Program-made: the position numbers and the translations under genes
The notes under the pieces: model-generated
What the model saw: only the letters and a program-made list of their open reading frames with translations
What the model was told of the DNA's origin: nothing
The model's database searches: none
Shown here: positions 17,021-23,408 of the stretch, one piece after another
Layout: every line of letters starts with the position of its first letter
Numbering within the stretch: position 1 is the stretch's first letter
From: Sphingomonas sp. BK345
GTDB lineage: Bacteria > Pseudomonadota > Alphaproteobacteria > Sphingomonadales > Sphingomonadaceae
DNA length: 64,000 bases
Reading direction: 5' to 3'
Assembly (NCBI RefSeq): GCF_014193845.1
Contig: NZ_JACHZX010000001.1
Location: forward strand, 248,001-312,000

Positions 17021-17305
17021 CTAGGCGCGCTCGCTGTCCGCGCGGACGAGATACCAGACGCCGTCTACCAGACGCACGCTCGTCGGAGCCTGAGTCGCGG
17101 CGCGGAGCCGCGGGAGCTGTGTGCGCGGCATGATCTCTACCTCTATCTCGAAGCGCTTGATCAGCCGGTACAAAGTGGTCCGCCCGACGCGCAGCTGACG
17201 CGCGGCGTGCGAGAGATTGCAGCGATTGTCGCGCAGCGCGGCCTCTACCGCCGAGCGTTGCGCGAACGCCATCGTGCCCTCGATCTGGCATTCCTTCATC
17301 GTCAC
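17021..17305 (-). CDS. Fis-type helix-turn-helix small DNA-binding protein
   Basis: The 94-residue protein starts at a GTG at 17305 (AAGGAACATC upstream) or at the ATG at 17299. Residues about 18-50 match the Fis/NtrC C-terminal helix-turn-helix: AVEAALRDNRCNLSHAARQL followed by GRTTLYRLIKRFEIEVE. The last 35 residues (VRLVDGVWYLVRAD) may form a small beta unit. It lacks the AAA+ and receiver domains, so it is not a full NtrC activator. It may be a stand-alone nucleoid or transcription factor. Downstream 17306-17374 has no gene. Confidence 0.75.
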   Translation of the reverse strand: MTMKECQIEGTMAFAQRSAVEAALRDNRCNLSHAARQLRVGRTTLYRLIKRFEIEVEIMPRTQLPRLRAATQAPTSVRLVDGVWYLVRADSERA

Positions 17306-17374
17306 GATGTTCCTTGCTGGGTTCGTCGCGCGCGGCTGCTCACCGCATCGCGCTCGCGCCAGGGCACCGAATGA

Positions 17375-17902
17375 TCACTCCAGCAGCGCGTTGCCGGGCC
17401 GCCGAACGTCGTGGCCTCCGTTGCGGTACAGGATGTCGACGATCGCCTCGACTTGGACCGTCGCGCCATTACCGACCCAGAGCAGCACGCCGCCGCGCGC
17501 CAGGAAACGATCGTAGTAGGCGGCCTCCTCTGCGGCGACGCCATGCGGCGCCAGCAGCTCCGCGAGCGTCGTCGCCAGCGCGCCCGTCGCGGCGCCGAAC
17601 GCCATCGCGCCCGGTACCGCCGAGGCGGCGACCGCGCCGGCCGCCACCAGGGGGCCGACACCGGGGATCGCGAGCGTCGCCACACCGACACCCGCGCCGA
17701 GGGCGCAACCTCCGAGGATCGCGCGCAGCACCCCGGCGCTGTCCTCAGCGGCGCTTGCGCCCGAGCGACCGGTGTTTTCCGCCACCACACGCCGCATCAT
17801 CACGGACAGATCGCGGTCGCCAACGCCGACGCCACGCAGGTCGGACACGGCGTGATGCGCGTCCGCCTGCGTGTCGAAGATGGCCGAGGCGATGCGCGGC
17901 AT
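17375..17902 (-). CDS. YflT/GSP17M-like stress-associated protein
   Basis: The 175-residue protein starts at the ATG at 17902. The N-terminal part (MPRIASAIFDTQADAHHAVS, then DLRGVGVGDRDLSVMMR) resembles the general stress protein 17M/YflT domain. The middle (about 60-115) is a Gly/Ala-rich hydrophobic hairpin of two possible helices, and the C-terminal part has GVLLWVGNGATVQVEAIVDIL. It lies 17 bp after the GlsB-like gene on the same strand, so it likely shares the stress promoter. The biochemical role is unknown. Confidence 0.7.
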   Translation of the reverse strand: MPRIASAIFDTQADAHHAVSDLRGVGVGDRDLSVMMRRVVAENTGRSGASAAEDSAGVLRAILGGCALGAGVGVATLAIPGVGPLVAAGAVAASAVPGAMAFGAATGALATTLAELLAPHGVAAEEAAYYDRFLARGGVLLWVGNGATVQVEAIVDILYRNGGHDVRRPGNALLE

Positions 17903-17919
17903 CGTCCCCGCCGCCCGCC

Positions 17920-18189
17920 TCAGCGCACCGAGCCGCGGCGAAAGAGGTTGACGATGCCGAGCAGCACGATCGCACCGAGCAGCGAGACCAGCACCGACTG
18001 GATGCTGAGCACGCCGCTGGTGATCGGCGCGCCGCCGATCAGCGGGGTGACGATGAAGCCGGCGAGCACCGCGCCGACGATGCCGACCACGACGTTGAGG
18101 AAGATGCCCTGCTGTCCGTCGGTCCGCATGATCACGCTGGCCAGCCAGCCGATCACGCCGCCGACGACGAGAAGTATGATGAGGCCCAT
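17920..18189 (-). CDS. GlsB/YeaQ/YmgE family stress-response membrane protein
   Basis: The 89-residue protein starts at the ATG at 18189 (MGLIILLVVG) with CGGAGTGATCGTC upstream. It has three hydrophobic segments. Family features are GGVIGWLASVIMRTDGQQGI near residues 10-30 and a conserved NVVVGIVGAVLAGFIV helix. Members are induced by general stress and sit in the inner membrane. An EcfG-like promoter lies 35 bp upstream of the start, which fits regulation by the alphaproteobacterial general stress response. It leads a pair with the YflT-like gene. Confidence 0.9.
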   Translation of the reverse strand: MGLIILLVVGGVIGWLASVIMRTDGQQGIFLNVVVGIVGAVLAGFIVTPLIGGAPITSGVLSIQSVLVSLLGAIVLLGIVNLFRRGSVR

Positions 18190-18223
18190 GACGATCACTC
18201 CGTTAGTGGGTTGGTGCCGCATC

Positions 18224-18249
18224 AACGGGAGGCGCCGACGACAAGTTCA
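18224..18249 (-). promoter_or_regulatory. EcfG-type general stress promoter before the GlsB-like gene
   Basis: On the minus strand this reads TGAAC, 17 bases, CGTT. The alphaproteobacterial EcfG consensus is GGAAC-N16/17-CGTT, so only one base differs. The -10 ends 35 bp upstream of the ATG at 18189. Confidence 0.6.
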
Positions 18250-18288
18250 GCAAGCGTCGCGCCTGCCGGCCGGCACCCTAGTGCGGGT

Positions 18289-18298
18289 GCACTAGTGC
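18289..18298. promoter_or_regulatory. GCACTAGTGC palindrome between divergent stress genes
   Basis: A perfect 10-bp palindrome with an overlapping direct repeat of CTAGTGCGG (about 18279 and 18293). It lies between the GlsB-like and PAS-LuxR genes and may bind the LuxR-type regulator encoded next to it. This is inferred from position only. Confidence 0.3.
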
Positions 18299-18314
18299 GG
18301 CTGGTGTTGCGCTG

Positions 18315-18339
18315 GGAACGGTACGGGGGTGGCACGGTT
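18315..18339 (+). promoter_or_regulatory. Possible EcfG-like promoter before the PAS-LuxR gene
   Basis: GGAAC at 18315-18319, then 16 bases, then GGTT (consensus CGTT). Transcription from it would begin close to the ATG at 18348, suggesting a leaderless message. Confidence 0.4.
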
Positions 18340-18347
18340 GATGGCGG

Positions 18348-19814
18348 ATGCCGAGCGCCGCTCCTCTCTCCGCCTCGCCGACGCTCCGCCACCTCGAGCA
18401 GCTGATCGCTCAGCTGCTCGATGGCGTGATCCTGCTGGACCCCAGCGGGACGCTGCTCACCGCGAACGCCGCCGCGCTGGCGATGCACGGGGTGACCGAG
18501 CTGGGAGAGCTCGGCGCCACCGCCGAGGATTATGCGCGGCGTTTCATCATGTGGGACACCGAGCATCGGCAGCTCAAACATCGCGAATACCCGCTCTTTC
18601 GCGTGCTGGCGGGCGAGTCGATGCCCGACCTGATCGTCGAGGTCGCGCCGGCGGGATGCGACGAGGCGCGCTGGGTCCATCAGGTGCGCGACGTCGTCAT
18701 GGACGTTGATGGCGGGGAACCCGACTATCTCGCGATCGTGCTGTGCGACGTGTCCAAGCGCTTCGATGCCGAGGCGCGCTTCCGCGCCATGTTCAGCGCC
18801 AATCCCGCGCCGGCGCTGATCGTGCGACAGCGCGACCTGAGGGTCGCCAACGTCAACCCCGGCTTCCTCGCGCTGACCGGCTTTACCCGCGAGCAACTGG
18901 TCGACCGCTCGCTGTTCGGTCTCGGACTGCTCGGCGGCCTGCCGAGCCGCGCCGAGGTGCGCGGCATGATCGACGCGGGCCAGGTGATCCCGCAGACCGA
19001 AGCGGAGCTGCTCTGCGCCGACGGCAGCCGCCGCCTCGTTATCTTCGCGGGCCAGCCGATCGACGTGACCGACGAGGACGTGTTGCTGCTCACCTTCGCC
19101 GACCTGCAGCCGCGCCGCGAGGCCGAGCGATCGTTGGCGATGAGCGAGCGGAACCTCGAGGCGGTCTTCGACATGGCACCGGTCGCGATGGTGATCGCCG
19201 ACGAGGCGCACCGCGTGCTTCGCAGCAACGCCGCCTTTCACGCGCTGTCGGGCATCGCGGTCGAGCCCGAGGCCGGCGTGCCGGTCGCTGCGCTCGGCTG
19301 GTGGCAGGACGACGAGGCGCGCGCGGCGATGGAGCGCGAAGTCGGAGAGCACGGTGCTGTGCATGCCGGGGACGCCGGCTTTGTCGCCCGCGACGGCAGC
19401 GAGCTGCGGTGCAGCGTCGCGGCGGAGCGGATCAACGGCGGCGGCACGACGCGCGTGATCTGGGTGTATCAGGACGTCACCGAGCGCCGCCGCAGCGAGG
19501 CGGAGCTCGCCGGCGCGATCGACGAGGTGCTCAAGGACACGCGCTGGCTCAGCCGCTCGATCCTCGACAAGCTCGCCACGCTGCGCCGACCGACCGCGCA
19601 GCTGGCGCCCGCCGACCTGACCGCGCGCGAGCGCCAGGTGCTCGACCTGATCTGCGACGATCTGGATGACGCCGCCATCGCCGAGCGGCTGGCGATCACG
19701 CGCAACACGGTGCGCAATCATGTCGCCCGGATCTACGAGAAGACCGGCGCCACCCGCCGCAGCGGCGCGGTCGTCTGGGGCCGCGAGCGCGGAATGGGAA
19801 CGTATCGGGCATGA
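18348..19814 (+). CDS. Multi-PAS sensor with LuxR-type DNA-binding domain
   Basis: The 488-residue protein starts at the ATG at 18348, which has no ribosome site; the message may be leaderless. Three PAS-like units are visible: about 12-130 (LLDGVILLDPSGTLLTANAA), about 145-265 (FRAMFSANPAPALIVRQRDL) and about 270-385 (LEAVFDMAPVAMVIADEAHR, ending WVYQDVTERRR). A helix-turn-helix of the LuxR/GerE type follows at about 425-480 (LTARERQVLDLICDDLDDAA, then NTVRNHVARIYEKTGA). It has no kinase domain, so it probably senses a ligand and binds DNA directly. A short gene follows with ATGA overlap. Confidence 0.87.
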   Translation: MPSAAPLSASPTLRHLEQLIAQLLDGVILLDPSGTLLTANAAALAMHGVTELGELGATAEDYARRFIMWDTEHRQLKHREYPLFRVLAGESMPDLIVEVAPAGCDEARWVHQVRDVVMDVDGGEPDYLAIVLCDVSKRFDAEARFRAMFSANPAPALIVRQRDLRVANVNPGFLALTGFTREQLVDRSLFGLGLLGGLPSRAEVRGMIDAGQVIPQTEAELLCADGSRRLVIFAGQPIDVTDEDVLLLTFADLQPRREAERSLAMSERNLEAVFDMAPVAMVIADEAHRVLRSNAAFHALSGIAVEPEAGVPVAALGWWQDDEARAAMEREVGEHGAVHAGDAGFVARDGSELRCSVAAERINGGGTTRVIWVYQDVTERRRSEAELAGAIDEVLKDTRWLSRSILDKLATLRRPTAQLAPADLTARERQVLDLICDDLDDAAIAERLAITRNTVRNHVARIYEKTGATRRSGAVVWGRERGMGTYRA

Positions 19815-20074
19815 GAGAGGGTTCGTTGAGCACGATCTGGGACGAGCATGCGGTGGCGTCGGTCATGGGCAGCGACGGCTTCAGGGTCATCGTCGACGAG
19901 GGGCGGCTCGACCGCGTCGTCGATCGCATCGTGGAGACCCGCCTCAATCCCCGCAACATCCGCATATCGCTGCCCAATCGCCCATGCCGCCCGTGCAGTT
20001 TCGTCGAGGGCGAGCTGGCAGAGCTGGTCAGGCGGCGGCGTGTCATGCTGGCGAAGCGAGCGCGTGCCGGGTGA
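19811..20074 (+). CDS. Hypothetical small protein coupled to the PAS-LuxR gene
   Basis: The 87-residue protein starts at the ATG at 19811, overlapping the stop of the PAS-LuxR gene (ATGA), so translation is probably coupled. It contains MGSDGFRVIVDEGRLDRVVD and a Cys-Pro pair in RPCRPCSFVEGEL, with a basic tail (RRRRVMLAKRARAG). I do not recognise it. Third-position GC supports coding. The CRPC arrangement could bind metal or be redox active, but that is a guess. Confidence 0.6.
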   Translation: MREGSLSTIWDEHAVASVMGSDGFRVIVDEGRLDRVVDRIVETRLNPRNIRISLPNRPCRPCSFVEGELAELVRRRRVMLAKRARAG

Positions 20075-20143
20075 AGCCACCGCGGTCGGGCGCAACGAAC
20101 CCTCATCAGTCCCGTTTGAGGTCGGTCTTAGCGGAGCGCGATC

Positions 20144-20287
20144 ATGACGGAGAGTCAGGGCAAGGGCAGCGCCACGGCGCAGAAGGCCAACGCCAAGGCG
20201 GCGAAGGACGGCGAGAAGAACCCGCGCAAATCGTCCGCCGCGCAGGCGGAGTTGGGCAAGAAGGGCGGCAAGGCGAAGAAGTCCTAG
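20144..20287 (+). CDS. Very small Lys/Ala-rich protein
   Basis: A 47-residue frame from the ATG at 20144 (GCGGAGCG upstream) to a TAG at 20285. The composition is Lys, Ala, Gly and Ser rich (KGSATAQKANAKAAKDGEKN near the start, GKKGGKAKKS at the end), so it is probably disordered and nucleic-acid binding. Such small basic proteins are frequent in sphingomonads near stress genes. The function is unknown. Confidence 0.55.
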   Translation: MTESQGKGSATAQKANAKAAKDGEKNPRKSSAAQAELGKKGGKAKKS

Positions 20288-20372
20288 TCTTGCGCCGCGA
20301 CGCGTAGAACGCGACGGGCGCGGTCATGGCCGGGTCGGCGAAACGTCCTGCGCGGCAACGCGTTGCGGTCAC

Positions 20373-20768
20373 ATGATGGCGACCAACCTGCTCATCGCCT
20401 TGTCGCTGGCAGCAGCGGCCCCCTCCAGCATCGCGGCGATGAGGTGGGAGAAGCGCGTGCTGCTCGTCGCCGCGCCCGGCGGGCAGGATGCATCGCTTCA
20501 GCAGCAGCGACGGATCATCTCGCAGTGGAGAGACGCGGCGGCGGAGCGCGATCTGGCCGTGGTCGAGATCGCGGGCGACCAGGTGACAGGCGCAAGTGAG
20601 TCAGCGTCAACCTTGCGAAAGCGCTTTCGCCTTCCGGCAAACGGCTTCTCGGCCCTCCTGATCGGCAAGGACGGTGGCACCAAGCTTCGCCAGACACATC
20701 CGATCCCCGCGGCGGTCCTCGAGGAGACGATCGACGCGATGCCCATGCGTCGCCAAGAACGTCGATGA
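20373..20768 (+). CDS. DUF4174 domain-containing protein, exported
   Basis: The 131-residue protein starts at the ATG at 20373 or the adjacent ATG at 20376. It has a short Sec signal (LLIALSLAAAAPSSIAA). The DUF4174 features are MRWEKRVLLVAAP, ERDLAVVEIAGDQV, FSALLIGKDGGTKLR and the near-invariant ending IDAMPMRRQE. The fold is thioredoxin-like without the Cys pair. The role is unknown, probably periplasmic. It converges on the D-aminoacylase-like gene. Confidence 0.88.
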   Translation: MMATNLLIALSLAAAAPSSIAAMRWEKRVLLVAAPGGQDASLQQQRRIISQWRDAAAERDLAVVEIAGDQVTGASESASTLRKRFRLPANGFSALLIGKDGGTKLRQTHPIPAAVLEETIDAMPMRRQERR

Positions 20769-20835
20769 TCCCCGTCGGGCCGGCACCGAACGGCATGGAA
20801 TGCTCGCTTCGTGAACACCCCGCGCCGACGCGGAC

Positions 20836-22563
20836 TCAATACCACCGCCAGTCCGCTGCCGCGGCACGGCATCCCCCGCCTGCCCCGCCCCGATAGGCGC
20901 GGCCTCGCACCACGCGCCCGGTGTGGGCGCCGGTCGGTCGACCATCGCGCAGCGCGAACCGACCGTTGACCAGGACGGTGCTGACACCCGTCGCCAATCG
21001 CGCCGGCTGCTCATAGGTAGCGTGATCGGCGATCGTCGCGGGGTCGAACACCACGACGTCGGCGAACTGCCCGGCACGCAGCCGGCCACGGTCGGCGATC
21101 GCGAGATGGTCGGCGGGCAGGCTGGTCAGCCGCCGCACCGCCTCGGCCAGCGTCAGGTCATGCGTGTCACGGACGTAATGGCCGAGCAGCCGTGCGAAAT
21201 TGCCGTAGGCACGCGGATGATCCTTGGTGCGCAGGAACACGCCCTCGGGCGCTGGCGCGGCCTCGTCCGAGCCGAAGCTCATCCACGGCTGGCGGATCGC
21301 CTCGCGGACATTGTCCTCGCTCATCAGGAAATAGGCGATGCCGACGCGCGAGCCGTCCTCCACCACGAGATCCATCGCGGTCTCCTCGGGCGAGCGGCCA
21401 CGCTCGCGCGCCACCGCGGCCAGCGTCTTCCCCGCGAGCGGCTTCAGCTTCGGGTTCTTGAAACCGAGCAGCAGCGTGCCCTCCGCCCCCGCGCCGGCGA
21501 GCAGATTCTCCCAGTCCCTCGGGTGCGGGTCGCGCATCGCGGCGGCGACCTTCGCCCGCGTCCCCGGATCCTTCAGCCGCGCGATCCACGCGTCGAGGCC
21601 GCCCGCCTGCACCCAGGGCGGCATCGCGGCGTCGAGCCCGGTCGCGCCGGCGGTATAGGTGTACATGTTGGCGGAGACGCGCACGCCGCGGGCGCGCGCC
21701 ACCTCGATCGCGGCGATGACGCGGTCGATCTTGCCCCAATTGTCGCGCCCGGCCTGTTTAAAATGGTAGATCTCGGCGGGCGCGCCCGAGGCCTCGGCGA
21801 TCGCGATCGTCTCCGCGACGCCTTCCTCCAGCCGATCACCCTCGCTGCGCATATGCACGGTGTAGATGCCGCCGCACGCCGCCGACACCTTTGCCAGCGC
21901 GATCAGCTCGGGCGTCTGGGCGAAGGTGGCGGGCGTGTAGATCAGCATGTCGGTCAGCCCGAGCGCGCCCTGCTCCATCGCCGCGCGCACCAGCCCGCGC
22001 ATCCGCTCGAGCTGCGCCGCGGTCGGCTGGACGTCGTCGGCCCCCAGCACCGCCTCGCGCACCGTGCCCGCGCCGACGAACGACGCGACGTTGGGCGCGA
22101 TCGCGCGCCGCGACAGCACGTCGAGATAGCCGCCGAGCGTCGTCCAGGTCACGGGGTAGCGGACGTCGCCCTGTTCCTTGATCATGTCGCGCTGCATCGT
22201 CGCGCTGAGCGGTCCCATCGAGAACTCGCCCATCACCTCCAGCGTGACGCCCTGCGCCAGATCGGACAGCGCGCGGCCGTCGACGAGCAGGCTCTCCTCG
22301 GGGTGCGCGAGCATGTTGACAAAGCCGGGTGACACCGCCTTGCCGCGCGCGTCCAGCTCCGTTGCGCCGCGCGCCGCGACGTGCGCCGCGACGAGCGCGA
22401 TCCGGTCCCCCGCGACGGCAACATCGCCGACGAAGGGGGCGCCGCCCGAGCCATCGTAGATCGTCCCGCCGCGGATCACGACGTCGTAGCGCGGCGGCGA
22501 CGCCGCTCCCGCCAGCGGCAGCGGCGCGAGCAACAAGGCAGCGAGCGTAATCAGGCGCTTCAT
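20836..22563 (-). CDS. N-acyl-D-amino-acid deacylase-like amidohydrolase
   Basis: The 575-residue protein starts at the ATG at 22563 behind GAGGAG. It has a Sec signal (MKRLITLAALLLAPLPLAGA). It is an amidohydrolase-3/D-aminoacylase homologue: composite beta domain (YDVVIRGGTIYDGSG), metal-ligand His candidates in GGIYTVHMRSEGDR and PAEIYHFKQAG, and Asp in MSFGSDEAAPAPEG. The usual HxH at strand 1 (PGFIDxHxH) is replaced by SPGFVNMLAHPEES, and the Cys position of D-aminoacylase is in EVMGE, so metal binding differs. It likely cleaves N-acyl-D-amino acids or related amides in the periplasm. It follows the Lrp regulator gene by 23 bp and probably shares its transcript. Confidence 0.8.
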   Translation of the reverse strand: MKRLITLAALLLAPLPLAGAASPPRYDVVIRGGTIYDGSGGAPFVGDVAVAGDRIALVAAHVAARGATELDARGKAVSPGFVNMLAHPEESLLVDGRALSDLAQGVTLEVMGEFSMGPLSATMQRDMIKEQGDVRYPVTWTTLGGYLDVLSRRAIAPNVASFVGAGTVREAVLGADDVQPTAAQLERMRGLVRAAMEQGALGLTDMLIYTPATFAQTPELIALAKVSAACGGIYTVHMRSEGDRLEEGVAETIAIAEASGAPAEIYHFKQAGRDNWGKIDRVIAAIEVARARGVRVSANMYTYTAGATGLDAAMPPWVQAGGLDAWIARLKDPGTRAKVAAAMRDPHPRDWENLLAGAGAEGTLLLGFKNPKLKPLAGKTLAAVARERGRSPEETAMDLVVEDGSRVGIAYFLMSEDNVREAIRQPWMSFGSDEAAPAPEGVFLRTKDHPRAYGNFARLLGHYVRDTHDLTLAEAVRRLTSLPADHLAIADRGRLRAGQFADVVVFDPATIADHATYEQPARLATGVSTVLVNGRFALRDGRPTGAHTGRVVRGRAYRGGAGGGCRAAAADWRWY

Positions 22564-22586
22564 GGCGGCTCCTCGGGGCAAGCGGG

Positions 22587-23048
22587 TCAGATTGGCAGCT
22601 CGGACGTGGACTTGATCTCGGACAAAGCGACGGTGGAGGTGATCTCCTGCACGCCCGGCAGCCGACTCAGCTTGTCGAAGAAGAAGCGCTCGTAGGCGTC
22701 GATGTCGCGCGCGACGATACGCAGCATGAAGTCGGTCGTGCCCATCAGCACGTAAGCGTCGAGCACCTCGGGGAAGCCGCGGATCGCCGCGGCGAACTCG
22801 TCGAGGTTGGCGCGGCCGTGCGCGTTGAGCCGCACCTGCGCGAAGATATGCGCGCTGAGCCCGACCTTGCGACGGTCCACCAGCGCGACCCGGCCGCGGA
22901 TCACGCCTTCGCGTTCCAGCCGGTCAATGCGGCGCCAGCACGGCGAGGCGGACAGGCCGACCTTGGCGGCGAGCTCGGCGACGGTCTGCTGCCCGTCGCG
23001 CTGCAACTCGCGCAAGATGCGCCGCTCATAATCATCAAGTTGGGTCAT
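22587..23048 (-). CDS. Lrp/AsnC family transcriptional regulator
   Basis: The 153-residue protein starts at the ATG at 23048 (MTQLDDYERRILREL). Residues about 5-60 form the winged helix-turn-helix (LAAKVGLSASPCWRRIDRLE, then EGVIRGRVALVDRRKVG). Residues about 70-145 form the RAM/ACT-like effector domain (VLDAYVLMGTTDFMLRIVA). Its length and both domains are normal. Lrp proteins sense amino acids. It lies directly upstream of the deacylase gene, which it probably controls, and is divergent from a small ACT-like gene. Confidence 0.93.
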   Translation of the reverse strand: MTQLDDYERRILRELQRDGQQTVAELAAKVGLSASPCWRRIDRLEREGVIRGRVALVDRRKVGLSAHIFAQVRLNAHGRANLDEFAAAIRGFPEVLDAYVLMGTTDFMLRIVARDIDAYERFFFDKLSRLPGVQEITSTVALSEIKSTSELPI

Positions 23049-23177
23049 TTGTGCCGCGATCCGGACGGTGGCGGGATGAACATGCCCCAGCGTAACGGCA
23101 ACGGCGCGGATGAGGAGACCTTTTCCGGCGCGCCGCTGCCATGCTGTGCGCCAACGATCCGACCGAGGCATTCCCGC

Positions 23178-23408
23178 ATGACCGTCCGCTTCCTCGTCGC
23201 CGGCGAGGCTTCGCCCGACCTGCCGCTGCGCGTGCTCAACCTGCTCGCGCTCCGCTCGATCGCGTTCGACGCGGCGTCGGTCGAGCGCGACGGCGACACG
23301 TATCGCATCGGCGTCGCGGTGAGCGGGCTGGAGGACGGCGTCGCCGAGGTGCTCCTCGCCAAGATGCGCGCGCTGGTGCTGGTGGAGAGTGCCACGCTCA
23401 GTAGTTGA
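23178..23408 (+). CDS. Small ACT-like protein
   Basis: The 76-residue protein runs from the ATG at 23178 to a TGA at 23406. The beta-alpha-beta pattern (MTVRFLVAGEASPDLPLRVL, FDAASVERDGDTYRIGVAVS, AKMRALVLVESATLS) resembles a single ACT domain such as that of small acetolactate synthase subunits (IlvM type). No large subunit is nearby. It overlaps the 3' end of the convergent serine hydrolase gene by 11 bp. It may bind an amino acid, which fits the locus, but function is unproven. Confidence 0.6.
   Translation: MTVRFLVAGEASPDLPLRVLNLLALRSIAFDAASVERDGDTYRIGVAVSGLEDGVAEVLLAKMRALVLVESATLSS

Noticed and set aside
20923..22332. A 469-codon plus-strand frame opposite the deacylase gene
   Set aside because: Antisense shadow rich in Arg, His and Gly with no motif; the minus-strand frame matches a known family over its whole length.
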